A stretch of 64,000 nt of DNA from Trematomus loennbergii (GCA_012861695.1 JAAOOA010000467.1:78501-142500); one strand, 5' to 3'. Positions 1 to 12,414 are shown, numbered from the stretch's first letter. Notes: generated from the letters alone by a model not told the origin. Made by a program: numbers and translations.

Positions 1-904
1 AAATATGTTTACATAAAAGATTTTTAGAGTTTATTTGTGTTATTTTGAATCCAAGAGATGCTGATTTGAAACCGTTGTTACGTATTATGGCATTTCCTGT
101 TTCTGCAGGAGAGAGGGGAGTTCGTCCCAAAGCTTGCTGTTTACCCTCCACCTGGAAGGAGGAGCCTCGTTCAGCTGAGAGTGAGACTACAGACGGAGTT
201 CACTCCATCACGGAGGTGGAGTGGGTAGGGTGTGGTTTGGAATTGGGCCATAGTCTTGATCCAGGATCCTCAGATCGGTTGCTTTTGTCTCCACCCACAT
301 ATCTGGAGACTCACAGTGTTTAAGTTCTCGCTGAGGAAAGACTACTTCCTCTCTCCTGATTATGTGGCCGTAAAACATGCTGGAGAAAAACTGCTAGAAT
401 ATAAGTTGGACAAGACTTCATACGGACTAGTTTTATTCATGATAACCGGACTCTTTCTATGAGTTAGAGCTTACCTCTGATCAGAGATGGAGTCGTCCTT
501 TAAAGTCTAGAAGTTGTCCTTCGACCGGTCGCTCTTGAAGGACGACAGCTGGGAGAGTCTGGTCTCTGCTGCTGGACCCTGAAACAGAAACAGATGCATT
601 TGCAAGCTGGACAAAAACTGATGGAAAATATGTTAAATCTCTTAGAGTCACTTTATATAACAATGTAATGGTAGTGATCGCTTTGTATTGCCGATGTGTG
701 AACAGATTGAAAAGAACATTAAACATTTAAACCTTCCCCACTTTCTGAGTTCCCTATATCAGCTGGTGGACTGCTCTCTATGTGAAGGACAGCTTTTCAG
801 AGAAAATCCTGAAGACGTGAAGTTATCTACGAAGCGCCTCGCTCTCTTCAGCTGCACTCCAGCACCAGCAGTGTGAAGCTAACGTTAAGAATGTGTCTTT
901 AAAG
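1..904. other. Unassigned intergenic DNA
   Basis: No credible coding region, RNA gene or repeat boundary is visible. The open frames are short, overlap on both strands and show no recognisable motif. The DNA is ordinary mixed-composition sequence upstream of a LINE fragment. Confidence 0.5.
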
Positions 905-1102
905 GATAACGCCAGAGAGTTCATGCAGACTCCGGTCTGATCCTGAACTTCCTGACGGGCAGACCCCAGGCAGTGCGGGGGGGAAACATCACATCCTCCA
1001 CCCTGATCCTCAACACCGGAGCCCCTCAGGGCTGCATGCTAAGCCCTCTGCTCTACTCCCTGTTCACAATGACTGCGTGGCCACACACAGCTCCAACACC
1101 AG
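905..1102 (+). pseudogene. LINE reverse transcriptase fragment
   Basis: The plus strand encodes a short stretch of non-LTR reverse transcriptase including the motif [18 protein letters not shown], which corresponds to RT block 4 (usually GxPQGxxLSPLL). The reading frame slips just after this motif and no full domain is present, so this is a dead fragment. Continuation-like LINE sequence resumes at 3,373 after an inserted MITE. The motif is typical of jockey/CR1/L2-type LINEs of fishes; the exact clade is not decided here. Confidence 0.75.
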
Positions 1103-3372
1103 GGTTGCGGTCGAATAGTCCAAAAATCAGCTCCTAAGTTCTAACCCTATCGTCTATTCCTCTCCTCGGTGTGAAACGTCACGGGGTTAAGGGATAGTGG
1201 ATAGGAGAATTCAAAAGGACTTAGGAGAAGAGACTGCAATACTTTAGAGAATCAGACTGCACTTTCACTATCCGACGTATTTATGATGCGCCAGCGGACG
1301 TCATAAATGTGCGCCTGCTGCTGTGGGGAAACTATGGAAACTACAGTTTTCTATACAGCGGACTACAACATGGATGTTTAATAAGAACGAGGGACTACTG
1401 TAAACTAGGGATGTGCATCTCCATCACTGAGGCCGATACGATGCGCATCTCGATACGCTGCCAACGATACGATATATTAACGATACCTTTGAAACACCAG
1501 GCGATGTGATACGATATGATTCACCCTGTTGCGATACAGTTCGATACGATTTGATTCAACATTATGCGATCGGGGCGATACGATGTGATTCAACACGATG
1601 CAAAATAATGATACAATTCAATATGGTACGACAGAGGATTTTGTTTTATTCCTTAGATGCAGCAAATCATACATTAACAAAAAAGTGCTTCACATATTTG
1701 CTTTTCTCTACTAGCACATCCCATCATGCTGTTTCTTTTTTACCTTAAAAAAAACAAACACTTGGACCTTTCACAAACTGGCCTTTTCACAAGTGTAGTA
1801 GTGTTCTCTGTCTCCAGAGTACAGTTCAATTTTAACACCTCACAGTTAAACAATTTAAGGATGCCCAGGATTAACAATGTGCAAATAACAACTACCATAG
1901 TGCAATGCCCATACAACTGCCAGCCTGATGTGCTTAACACTCATTCATAGGCTAACTCACCAGTGAGCAGAAAGCAGTGGTTTCTATAGGAACAATAAAG
2001 AAAACAACCTTTCACAAACAGGTATTTCATAACTGCTTACAATTGTAAGGAAGACATTTAAACTATTATTGGCAGTCACAGGCTGCTGTAAACTAAACAC
2101 CACTCTCACTGACAGAACACCTCACTGAGTGATTGAACTCATATGTCTAACTTTCAGGTTTCTCTTTTCAGCCGCAGACCCCATGTCGCCTCTATGTGCG
2201 TCGCTAACTTCCTCGTACTACTTGTGTACTTTAAAGCGGCACGGCATCGTTTACAATTTGCGAGCGATTTTTCAAGTTGTCCATCTTCTTGAAAAATCCG
2301 AAGTGTTGCCAAACGTTTGATTTGTAGGTATTTTTCGGTGCGCTGTGTTTCTCTTTCTCCTCGACTTCCATGTGTGTTGATAACTGAGACTCTCGGCCTC
2401 CGTAGTGCGAAGCAAAGATCGTCTCTGCTGAGTGCTGACAGGATGAGGGGATATATATGAATGAATCGTTTTTTTACCGATGCAAAGACGCTACAATCGA
2501 TGCATCGCGAGTTCAACCCAAACTGTAGCCGATGTGCACTCTTTCAACCGGTGCACTCGCATCTTGAACGTTTATGCCGGTGCACCGATGCGAATCGGTG
2601 TATCTTAACATCCCTACTGTAAACTCATCTAGAGACTCTGCACCGTGCTCTGATGCTGTTGTTTTATGCTTTATGAAGGGGACAACAGAGAAACATATTC
2701 TTCATGACCAAAGTTGGAATTGAAATAAAAAAGGAAAGTGAAACTTATGCTCGTCACCCTCTCCCTCCGGTCCACATTAATACAAATGATCCCAATACGT
2801 ATGATTGTATGAAAAGATCTTAAAATCAATACAAATGTATTTATTATAAACGTTAGTCCTTAACATCTATCACTGTGTATATCACCATTCAAAATCTTTT
2901 AAAAGTTGAACAAACCCCACACAGCTCAGTAAAGACTGTGAAATGTTGACTTTATTTGATCATTTCAGTCAAAACTAACGTTCATATTTCTCTTTTTGAT
3001 TATAATACTGATGAACGTTCAAAACAAAGCACTTTGGCAACTTACCACATACGTTTTAAAATGCTTAATAAACCGTAACTTTCATGATATCATTTCTCGT
3101 TCATAATCGGTTGTTTCGTGAACGGCCGACTGTTGTGTGACGGCAAATGCCGCGGCCGCAAGGCATTGTGGGGCAGCATTTTCTCCTCTCCTTTAGGTTA
3201 GGGAGGTCCAGTGGTTCCTAAGCTAAAGGAGGTTATAAAGGAAGTTTGAAACCTCCTTTCCTTTCATTTAGAGAATTCGAACGGCACTTATCATGGCTGC
3301 CACTGAGGGACTTCCGGGTCATTTCACTCCGTTAGGAAGGTTCCTAAACTAAATGGACTATTCGACCCAACC
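1103..3372. mobile_element. MITE-like DNA element P, split by a hAT element
   Basis: The ends are an imperfect inverted repeat: GGTTGCGGTCGAATAGTCC at the left and GGACTATTCGACCCAACC at the right, with one base extra on the left. CAG lies on both outer sides (1100-1102 and 3373-3375), a possible 3-bp target duplication. LINE-like sequence lies on both sides. The interior has no transposase frame. About half of its length is the hAT insertion at 1406-2616. The superfamily is unclear; a 3-bp duplication would suit PIF/Harbinger or CACTA. Confidence 0.6.
1406..2616. mobile_element. Non-autonomous hAT element (8-bp target duplication)
   Basis: The element starts TAGGGATGT and ends ACATCCCTA, a perfect 9-bp terminal inverted repeat. 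CTGTAAAC is present exactly at 1398-1405 and 2617-2624, an 8-bp target-site duplication, which is the hAT signature. The interior is rich in degenerate CGATACGATG-type subterminal repeats and has no transposase frame, so it would need enzyme supplied in trans. It lies inside element P and is therefore younger than P. Confidence 0.88.
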
Positions 3373-3440
3373 CAGGTGTCTAACACCACCAGACTCAGGG
3401 ACAGTCCCACAGGCCATGAGACTATTAAACACCTGAGCTT
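3373..3440 (+). pseudogene. LINE 3' coding remnant
   Basis: This sequence resembles the distal part of fish LINE ORF2, encoding a stretch like TTRLRDSP followed by a LLN-type ending. It lies directly after element P and is probably the 3' remainder of the LINE fragment that ends at 1102, with the intervening coding DNA lost. Confidence 0.4.
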
Positions 3441-3496
3441 ACACAATTTGTATTGTTTAATCGTTTTATATCATATACATTTATATATATAGACAT

Positions 3497-4636
3497 AGGG
3501 CTGTGCATCTTCACTGGTCTCACGATTCGATTACGATTATCCTGTCAACGATTCGATTCAATTCGATATCCCGATGCATCACGATGCATCACGATTCATA
3601 CCAATGCGTTGCACCTCAATTACTGCACATCATGGCTTATTTTTCATCAATGCATACATGCAGTAAATACATATGAACTCTCTTTTTATTTAGAAAGTGC
3701 TTCAGAAATCAATAACATAAATGTCTTGACATTCATTTATAAACCAAAATTAATTAATCTGTATATGTGTGAAGTTGTTCCATCCTCAAAAACAAAAAAC
3801 TAATGCTTCTGCAGTCTAGCTGCAGCGTCTAGCAACGGTCTTCTGTTAAAGAAGGACACTGAATGTCCTGAATGTGGCATCACACACAGGACTTGAGTCT
3901 GAACACAGCAGACAACAGGAGTATTTACAATAGCATATACAAACAAAAATACTGCATGTGGGTGCACACTTACATTCTCTGTCTTACTGTTACATAAATC
4001 CCATGATGTATGAGATTAAGTTAGCTTCATTATATCCCAATCAGTGATTAAGTGAATAATAAAGTTTCTATCGGGTCCACTATCAGCCTGTCACTCATTA
4101 TTTTCAGGGAGGGGCGGGGTTTGGAGGAACGGAGAGGAGACGGTGATCGCGGAAGCTTTCCTCCTGCCTTCACAAACTTTACACACGTATATATCGTCTG
4201 AAAATTGCTAGAGGACATTCATACTCTGCAATCCAAGACATAATTAAATCCACCAAAAACCTGACATGATTGTAACGCGATTATTTTTGAAAAACATAAA
4301 TCCCTGTGTCTCTGAGCCGCAGCGACACGGAGTGATTCAGAGCGGGTCCTTCTGCTGTTGGTTCTGGACTGGTGTTCTTGTGTTGGTGGATAAAGCAGAC
4401 TGCTCCGTGTTTGGTGCCGCTGTGCCGCTGTCACGTCTGTTCCCTGATCTCTGCGTCACCGACCGATTTGATATTAAAGTGACAGAAAGAAAAACGTTAT
4501 AGTAAACCCGCGGCCGGAAAATCAGGAAGCAACGTTACTACGCTATAATCGATTATCATCCGTCACTGCATCGATACCGAATCGTCCACGTCCGCATCGC
4601 AATGCATCGTAGAAACGATTATTTTCAACACTCCTA
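3497..4636. mobile_element. hAT-like MITE with CGATTCGAT subterminal repeats
   Basis: The left end reads AGGGCTGTGCATC, and the right end reads CAACACTCCTA after a run of CGATGCATCG-like subterminal sequence. ATAGACAT lies at 3489-3496 and 4637-4644, an 8-bp direct repeat consistent with hAT. The terminal repeats are more decayed than in the 1.4-kb element. No transposase frame is present. Confidence 0.65.
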
Positions 4637-4644
4637 ATAGACAT

Positions 4645-4830
4645 ATATATCTCTTATATAATATATATATATTATATATATATATAAGAGATATAAAAAC
4701 ATATATATATATATATATGTCTATATATTATATATATATGTCTATATATTATATATATATATATAATATATATATAATTATATATATATATTATATATAT
4801 AGACATATTATATATATATGTCTATATATT
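4645..4830. repeat. AT-rich self-complementary array
   Basis: About 185 bp of alternating TA blocks contains several GACATATATA/TATATATGTC units in both orientations, so the single strand can fold back on itself. It starts at the edge of the preceding hAT-like MITE and probably grew from its TATATAGACAT target. Confidence 0.75.
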
Positions 4831-5055
4831 TCTGTTGTATTGTTGGAGGAATCTGTGACCCTGTTTCCATTGCACTACTTCACTGTATCTGTGTATATGA
4901 CAAATCAAACCTTTGACCTTTGGACTTCCTGAAGGTTACACAGAAGCTTTAACACCGACAACAACTGACTTTATATCAAACGGCTTTTAGTCCGTTTTAG
5001 TCTTACCCCCCATCAGCAGATTGAGGCTCCATTGGGCGGTCACTCTTAGAGGACT

Positions 5056-5150
5056 CAGGTCCAGGTCCAGGTCCAGGTTCAGGTTCCAGGTCCAGGTCCA
5101 GGTCCAGGTTCAGGTTCGAGGTCCCAGGTCAGGTTCCAGGTCCATGTCGT
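5056..5150. repeat. Short CAGGTC minisatellite
   Basis: Imperfect repeats of CAGGTC and CAGGTTC run for about 95 bp. The array is small and has no coding meaning. Confidence 0.75.
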
Positions 5151-5619
5151 TGGCCCTCACAGTGTAATCTTTAGGAGGAAACCACTTCCTGTTGCTTCCT
5201 CTTTGCCTTTCTTTGGGATCACGCTTCACTTCTATTGGACTCTGAAATAAAATCTCTACATTTATAATTTTTAAATGTATGTCTTATATATTTAAACATT
5301 CACTTGCTTTATATTACCCCTTGTATTTATAATTGTATTCCGCTTCATATATTATTTATATTAGATTTACATTAGATTTGTTGTGTTAATCTAGTTTTTA
5401 TTTCCTGATGTTTCCACGATTCCTGTTTACAAAAGTATTTTAATATTATTTATTTTAATAATATGTAATTTATTCATGCTCCTTTACTCTTATCTTTGTT
5501 TACTATAGATTTGAATTGTTCTTTAGTAAACAGTGTTCCTGTGAATGAGGCTGAGGGATCTGTCGCCCTCTGGTGGCTCAAAGAGGAACTTTCTCTTTAT
5601 TTATTCCGCTATTTTATAC
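5151..5619. other. AT-rich spacer without genes
   Basis: This is AT-rich sequence with no supported coding region. I see no inverted-repeat ends or tandem units. Confidence 0.5.
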
Positions 5620-5990
5620 CCGCTCCAGCAACTCCTACCTGCTCAAACCCCCAGGACTAAGCTCCGTACCATGGGAGACCGGGCCTTCTGCTCGGCTGCC
5701 CCCAGTCTGTGGAACGCTCTCCCCGACCACATGAGAGCACCACAGAGCGTGGAGGCTTTTAAAAAAGGCCTCAAAACCCATCTTTTCAAAAGAGCCTTTG
5801 CCTAGACCCTTTTACCATCCTTTATCTTTATTTTTATTTATTTATTTTTTATTGCTTTTTATTAATTCTACCGTGTTGTGTCATGTCTATTTATACTGTT
5901 CCTGCTCACTGCCTGCAGCACTTCGGGATTTGAATTCGAATATGAAGTGCTTTATAAATGGAACCCATTATTATTATTATTATTTATTTT
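5620..5990 (+). pseudogene. 5'-truncated LINE, ORF2 C-terminus and 3' tail
   Basis: Codons up to the stop at 5805 encode a classic LINE ORF2 C-terminus: RTKLRTMGDRAFCSAAPSL, then WNALPDHMRAPQSVEAFKKG and a final KTHLF-type ending. A 3' UTR follows, with the block TATGAAGTGCTTTATAAATG and an ATT-repeat tail. The RT and endonuclease are missing because of 5' truncation, the normal outcome of target-primed integration. The same 3' block recurs in a 60-bp insertion at 20,043-20,102, so both come from one family. The clade (L2, CR1 or Rex1-like) is not decided. Confidence 0.82.
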
Positions 5991-6408
5991 CACATTATTG
6001 TTTTCTTTAATTACTAATGTTTATATTTCCACATGTATATATTATTGTAAACGATTCTTCTTTATATTTCCTTTCTTTTAATACTATGCTTGTCATGTGC
6101 CAGCTATATGCCATACATTTTTGCATACATTCACAGTAAATATGTATTCAGTATGATAGCTGTCTAACAGAAGTGAAATCCATGTCTCACTTATTCTGAC
6201 AATGTACTTAACCCCAAATAAAAGAACCCAGTAAAAAGAGTTGTTAAATAATAGTGAAGTCACGTTGTAATAACAATAATCTCTCTCGGTTCTTTTTCTG
6301 CTTTGCCAAAAGCCACTGTGTCAAATGTCCTAGTAGAGTTGCCGTATACCGGACCATCTCGCACATGCGCAGTACCGATCGGGCAGGTGGACCGATCGGG
6401 TAGTGACT

Positions 6409-6800
6409 GGTGTTTCTCAATCGCGAGTAAAGCTGCTTCCGAGCCACTATTTCAAGCATACTACGTCATCGAGTGCCGCCGAAGTACTGTTCCAATCTCC
6501 AGCATACTTGGAAATCTACCGAGCCCCGGCGTACTCCGTTTGGAGAAATATCGAGTGTGCACATGTGTAGACTTCGCGGCCTTAAAATCCCCACAATGCT
6601 TTGCGCACGGACCAATTTCCCCAAATCTGTGGTGGAAGATGTAAGGCGGGGCCTCTCATATGACGCACACCTGCATACTTGCTAGCGTGTTCCACACTTT
6701 GTTTTCCGAATGCCAGGAAATATTCTTGACTCGCTTCTGAAGCAAGATGCTCGGCAGACATGTGCTACCAAGCAAGCGTACTCGCGATTGAGAAACACCC
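6409..6800. mobile_element. MITE family C, copy 1 (PIF/Harbinger-like)
   Basis: The terminal inverted repeats are GGTGTTTCTCAATCGCGAGT and its complement ACTCGCGATTGAGAAACACC. ACT flanks both ends (6406-6408 and 6801-6803), a 3-bp duplication. It sits at the centre of fold-back element A. A second, diverged copy in the opposite orientation lies near 50,057-50,446. There is no transposase; a Harbinger-type source is inferred from the 3-bp duplication only. Confidence 0.75.
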
Positions 6801-6913
6801 ACTGTCACTACCCGATCCGTCCACCTGCCCGATCGGTACTGCGCATGTGCGAGATGGTCCGCCATATTGCACAACTCCGTACGGCAACCCAACTAGGACA
6901 CTTGACACAGTAG

Positions 6914-7889
6914 GCTCGTCTCAATACCCCTCCTCGACTCCTCTCTTCCCCTCCTCCGGGACTTGACCCGGAAATCGATCAAGACACGCCATGTTGAAGG
7001 ACGTCCCAATAGCTGAAATGCACACGGAGGAGTAGAGAAGGGGTGAGGGAGGAGGGGTGCGGGAGGAGACGAAAGGGAGGATACTCGAGGGCAGACAACG
7101 CAGGAGTGTTTTTCACTACTCGCGTATAAAAGCCCCGCCCCCACCTTCACAGCTGGTCGATTTCAACACAGGAAAACGGAGAACTGGAAGAATGAGTGGA
7201 AAAGCGTCACATAAAGTCTAAGTGCTCACAGCTCCGTGGGAATTATTATGTGCAATTCATTTCTTAAGGTTATACTAACAATTTAAGTCATGTTTAAAGA
7301 TTTTGAACGTCACTAAAACATAGCTATTAAGAAAGCTATTTCATGAATGGCTAGATTTTGATAAATAACAATTATTTGTTTTGTTTTGGGTTAAAATATT
7401 CAGGAGTTAAATTATTTAAAATGCACAGTCCTGAATGTGTGTTTCTGGTGAATGTAGGGATCTACAGGACACACATGTTCAGAGTAAAGGCTTTCACATT
7501 ATTATAATTATAATTTTATTGAAATGTACATTTTACACCAAAACGGAACACAAAAGCAGGACCAACCATCATACATTGAATTCCTTGACTAACAAGAGAA
7601 AGATTCATAATTTAAATACATATTTAACAACAAATGGGCGGTTCTAAGGGGTTATTCAGTTAAACCCGATGAGAGGGGATACAGCTGTGCACATGTCATC
7701 ATTAACAGACGTCGTTTAAGAGTGACGTTTGAGTGAACGAGGACATCCCAATTAATACCTGAGGACTCCTCTGTCCTCGCGTCACCTCCTCGTGTCTCTC
7801 GCTCGCATCTTACGGAGGCGGAGCTAAGACGCAAGGAAGGGACGCGAGTGAGGGAAAGGAGGAGTCGAGGAGGGGTATTGAGACGAGGC
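6914..7889. mobile_element. MITE D inserted in the right arm of element A
   Basis: The ends GCTCGTCTCAATACCCCTCC and GGAGGGGTATTGAGACGAGG form a long inverted repeat, extended by the neighbouring CGACTCCTC block. TAG is present at 6911-6913 and 7890-7892. Removing D restores the arm symmetry of element A, which independently confirms the boundaries. The interior has no protein-coding signal. Confidence 0.78.
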
Positions 7890-8101
7890 TAGTGGCTTTT
7901 GGCAAAGCACAAAAAAACTAAAAAAAACGAGAGAGATGAGTTATTGTTATTACAACGTGACTTCACTATTATTTAACAACTATTTTTATTGGGTTCTTTT
8001 ATTTGGGGTTAAGTACATTGTCAGAATAAGTGAGAAATGGATTTAACTTCTGTTAGACAGCTATCATACTGAATAAATATTTATGCAAAAATGTATGGCA
8101 T

Positions 8102-8475
8102 TAATAATGTATATCTAATTACATTAACTGTGAATGTCTTTCATTTTATTTAAAATGAAATAAAATTACAAAAAGTTGATTCAATAACAAATCTCTGTTA
8201 TTAGATCAGTACTTTTCTTATATGACTATTATTGCTCAATTTGAAAGGTCTTTACCAGCTTTTATCATTTTATGATATCGTAAGCATCGTCAGTGATTGA
8301 CTTGAACACTGAGAATGTATTTATTAACTTCAGACATTTTCATATACAAATGTGATCATACACCAACACACTTTTTAGATATATACATTTTTCACACACA
8401 ACGCACAACCATTTACTAAATTAAACCATATCCCATCATAATACGAGCAAATAAAAGGCACAACAATAAATATAT

Positions 8476-8504
<29 letters not shown>
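8102..8504. other. AT-rich spacer ending in a short (GT)n
   Basis: No gene or repeat unit is recognised between 8102 and 8479. A (GT)n tract of about 27 bp (8480-8506) abuts the start of the duplicated cassette. Confidence 0.5.
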
Positions 8505-8508
<4 letters not shown>

Positions 8509-8640
8509 TAGTTGGGTTGCCGTATGGAGTTGTGCAATATGGCGGACCATCTCGCACATGCGCAGTACCGATCGGGCAGGTGGACGGATCGGGTAGTGAC
8601 AGTGACAGTGACACTTGTCAAACTTCAGTTAAAATGGCGG

Positions 8641-8884
8641 AGAACACACACACACTCAACCACACACACACACACTCAACCACACACACACCACACAACC
8701 ACACACACACACTCAACCACACACACACACACCACTCAACCACACACACACACACACAACCACACACACACGCTCAACCACACACACACACTCAACCACA
8801 CACCACACTCAACCACACACACACGCTCAACCACACACACGCACACACACACACACACACACACACGGAAACAGACACACACAC
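8641..8884. repeat. Interrupted (CA)n array
   Basis: CA repeats are broken regularly by CTCAAC units, giving a higher-order CTCAAC(CA)n pattern. Open frames across it encode only histidine/threonine repeats and are not genes. Confidence 0.9.
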
Positions 8885-9343
8885 TAGGGCTGTGCAATTA
8901 ATCGTATTTTAATCGCAATTACAATTTTGGCCTGCCACAATTACGAAAACAACATAATCGAATAAAACAATTATTTAGCTTTGCTTGGTTGTTACAGTGC
9001 ACTGCAACATATTTGATCTAATTTATTTTGGTCTAATTTATTTGTATTTATCATATTTATATATGTTTAGTAGCTTTTGGAAGTGCGCTCCAAAATATTT
9101 GTTGATCTTGTTTATTGGTATTTATTATTTTGATATTATTTATTTAAAGTTTTTCAGTTGAATTATACGTTCAGGGTAATCAACAGTTATAAGATACTGT
9201 TCAAATTATTATTTGTATTTATTTTAAAGTTCAATAAATGGATGTTTTCAAAGTCAATGAATAATCGTATTTAATAATCGTGATATCAATTATTGACCAA
9301 AAATAATCGTGATTATGATTTTTGCCATAATCGCACAGCCCTA
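8885..9343. mobile_element. hAT-like MITE, copy 1
   Basis: The ends are TAGGGCTGTGC and GCACAGCCCTA, an 11-bp perfect inverted repeat. They are flanked by ACACACAC on both sides, which fits an 8-bp hAT duplication but is uninformative inside a CA array. The interior carries AATCGTATTT-type subterminal repeats and no gene. Confidence 0.8.
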
Positions 9344-9421
9344 ACACACACACAACACACACACACCACACACACACACCACACACACACACACACACCA
9401 CACACCACACACCACAACACA

Positions 9422-9456
<35 letters not shown>

Positions 9457-9659
9457 CCTCAGAATAGGGTTACTCTCGGAGTAATTAACTAATAAGAATG
9501 ATAAAAAGTTAAAGTCTGTCTCCGAGTCTCTAAAAGTATTCTCTGAGCAATGATTGGCCAGAAGAGTTGTCTCTAAAAGCTCTAAAGTCACAAAGAGTTA
9601 CAAACCTAGAGAAGAAGAAGAAGCTGCGACACCGCGAGGACAAAGTGAAAGTAAACAGC

Positions 9660-10013
9660 TAACAGGAAGCCCTTCAAAATAAGAGCCCTGAGAGATAGAT
9701 TATAGATAGATGTTTTGTTAAGATGCGACTTTGAAATGTCCAAATTGCCATTCAAGTGATCTGCTCTTCATCAGCAAGCCCTCCTACACTGGAACCTCAT
9801 ATAGAAACATAACTTTACACCACACACTACTCCAATGTGGATCAATAGATATATTCTAATGAAGAGAACATCATTATTTCACAAGGACTGGATGGAGAGA
9901 GGAATCTGATCAGTCTCTCATTTGGTGGATCAATAACTGATCTATTATCACATGATGCATTGATTAGGAGATATCATGAGTGTGTACTGACAGGCAGTAT
10001 GAGAGTTATTAAA
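9660..10013 (+). pseudogene. L1-type LINE ORF2 fragment, copy 1
   Basis: The plus strand encodes L1-like ORF2 C-terminal sequence, for example CDFEMSKLPFK and the block HNFTPHTTPMWINRYILMKR, with stops and frame slips. It is cut short at the junction with the fold-back arm at about 10,014. Confidence 0.65.
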
Positions 10014-10340
10014 GACAGCTATATGCCATACATTTTTGCATACATTCAGAGTAAATATTTATTCAGTATGATAGCTGTCTAACAGAAGTGAAATCCATGT
10101 CTCACTTATTCTGACAATGTACTTAACCCCACATAAAAGAACCCAGTAAAAAGAGTTGTTAAATAATAGTGAAGTCACGTTGTAATAACAATAATCTCTC
10201 TCGGTTCTTTTTCTGCTTTGCCAAAAGCCACTGTGTCAGATGTCCTAGTTGAGTTGCCGTATGCCGGACCATCTCGCACATGCGCAGTACAGATCGGGCA
10301 GGTGGACCGATCGGGTAGTGACACTTGTCAAACTTCAGTT
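10014..10340. mobile_element. Additional arm of fold-back family A
   Basis: This stretch matches the left arm at 6109-6408, including the TTTTGCCAAAAGCCAC and CGATCGGGCAGGTGGAC blocks. It continues into TTCAGTTAAAATGGCGGAG, which is also seen at 8620-8640. It lies between the two cassette copies. Confidence 0.8.
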
Positions 10341-10352
10341 AAAATGGCGGAG

Positions 10353-10548
<196 letters not shown>

Positions 10549-11016
10549 TAGGGCTGTGCAATTAATCGTATTTAATCGCAATTACAATTTTGGCCTGCCA
10601 CAATTACGAAAACAACATAATCGAATAAAACAATTATTTAGCTTTGCTAGGTTGTTACAGTGCACTGCAACATATTTGATCTCATTTATTTTGGTCTAAT
10701 TTATTTGTATTTATCATATTTATATATGTTTAGTAGCTTTGGAAGTGCGCTCCAAAATATTTGTTGATCTTGTTTATTGGTATTTATTATTTTGATATTA
10801 TTTATTTAAAGTTTTTCAGTTGAATTATACGTTCAGGGTAATCAACAGTTATAAGATACTGTTCAAATTATTATTTGTATTTGTTTTAAAGTTCAATAAA
10901 TTGATGTTTTCAAAGTCAATGAATAATCGTATTTAATAATCGTGATATCAATTATTGACCAAAATAATTGATATTATGATTATGATTATGATTTTTGCCA
11001 TAATCGCACAGCCCTA
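10549..11016. mobile_element. hAT-like MITE, copy 2
   Basis: The ends are the same TAGGGCTGTGC/GCACAGCCCTA and the interior is the same as at 8885-9343. It was copied as part of the cassette rather than inserted independently, because its flanks match those of copy 1. Confidence 0.8.
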
Positions 11017-11023
11017 ACACACA

Positions 11024-11081
<58 letters not shown>

Positions 11082-11318
11082 CGGCCTCAGAATAGGGTTA
11101 CTCTCGGAGTAATTAACTAATAAGAATGATAAAAAGTTAAAGTCTGTCTCCGAGTCTCTAAAAGTATTCTCTGAGCAATGATTGGCCAGAAGAGTTGTCT
11201 CTAAAAGCTCTAAAGTCACAAAGAGTTACAAACCTAGAGAAGAAGAAGAAGTAGCTGCGACACCGCGAGGACAAAGTGAAAGTAAACAGCAAATAGGAAG
11301 CCCTTCAAAATAAGAGCC

Positions 11319-12265
11319 CTTACAGATAGACTATAGGTAGATGTTTTGTTAAAATGCGACTTTGAAATGTCCAAATTGCCATTCAAGTGATCTGCTCTTC
11401 ATCAGCAAGCCCTCCTACACTGGAACCTCATAAAGAAACATAACTTTACACCAAACACTACTCCAATGTGGATCAATAGATATATTCTAATGAAGAGAAC
11501 ATCATTATTTCACAAGGACTGGATGGGAGAGGAATCTGATCAGTCTCTCATTTGGTGGATCAATAACTGATCTATTATCACATGATGCATTGATTAGGAG
11601 ATATCACTGAGTGTGTACTGACAGGCAGTATGAGAGAGTTATTAAAGCAAGGATGGTTTGAATTAAAGGCTTCTGTATTCTGTGGTTATTCCACAAGTCC
11701 TTCCTTAGAAACGGATTCAGTTCTTTAGATCATAAATGTAATAATTATTAAGAACTGCCCTCACTTCAATTTGCTTTCCTTCACAGATAAGACTTTCTAA
11801 AGTATTCAAACACTTCTCTTATAAAGATAAGAACCAATTACCTCTCCTTTCCACCAGAAGCTAAAGAAGAACATTTTAAATCATGATTGAACTCTTGTAA
11901 TAATTTCTTACACCAAAGATTCAGTTTAGATTTAAACATCTGCTCCTTTTGTGATTTAGACTTTGAAACATTAGAACACCTTTTATTTTCTTGCAATGTA
12001 ATTCAAACATGTTGGGACGCTTCCCAGTATTGGTTAATATGTTTTTGTTTTTTAATAACAAATGTATTTTGTATGTCAGATGTAAAAATAGTCTTTTATA
12101 TTTGTCTTATCAAATTTGACATACAACGTAAATATATATATATTGTAGTAATAATGATATAATCTATTTATAATTGTAAATGTATATTGTATGGAGACAT
12201 ACATTTATTATATATATGTTTGTATTGTATTACACGTTCTAAATAAATCAAATCAAATGTGTCTT
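11319..12265 (+). pseudogene. L1-type LINE 3' end, copy 2
   Basis: The fragment begins with the same ORF2 sequence as copy 1. It goes on to a C-terminal cysteine-rich block around 11,950-12,020, where CSFCDLDFETLEHLLFSC fits the CxxC...H...C motif at the end of L1 ORF2. An AT-rich 3' UTR follows with AAATAAATCAAATCAAATG near 12,240. Several stops make it inactive. Confidence 0.75.
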
Positions 12266-12414
12266 TGAAGAGGTGCTAGATTACTGAAAAACAACTGTTA
12301 GTGTGTTTATGCACCAGGCTGCAAAAGATAAACATGCAATTTGACCGAGAGGCATTTCAGTGCAGAATACATTTATTGGGCACAATTTCCACACTGTGGA
12401 TTCTTCAATCTGCT

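Larger units (their letters stand above)
6109..8101. mobile_element. Fold-back (palindromic) element A with two nested MITEs
   Basis: The left arm (6109-6408) and right arm (6801-6910 plus 7892-8101) are inverted copies of each other. Both contain the ATGCCATACAT end, an AATAATAGTGAAGTCACG block, the TTTTGCCAAAAGCCAC block and the CGATCGGGCAGGTGGAC block. Removing the insertions at 6409-6800 and 6914-7889 leaves roughly 300-bp arms meeting head to head. No protein is encoded. A further arm copy lies at 10,014-10,340 and a half copy at 8505-8640. Confidence 0.8.
8505..10013. repeat. Duplicated cassette, copy 1
   Basis: The order is half of a fold-back arm, a CA-rich array, a hAT-like MITE, more CA, and an L1-type LINE fragment. 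The same order and sequence recur at 10,237-11,645. The two copies share unique junctions, including the MITE landing inside the CA array and the join to the CGGCCTCAGAATAGGGTTAC block, so they descend from one ancestral arrangement. Confidence 0.85.
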
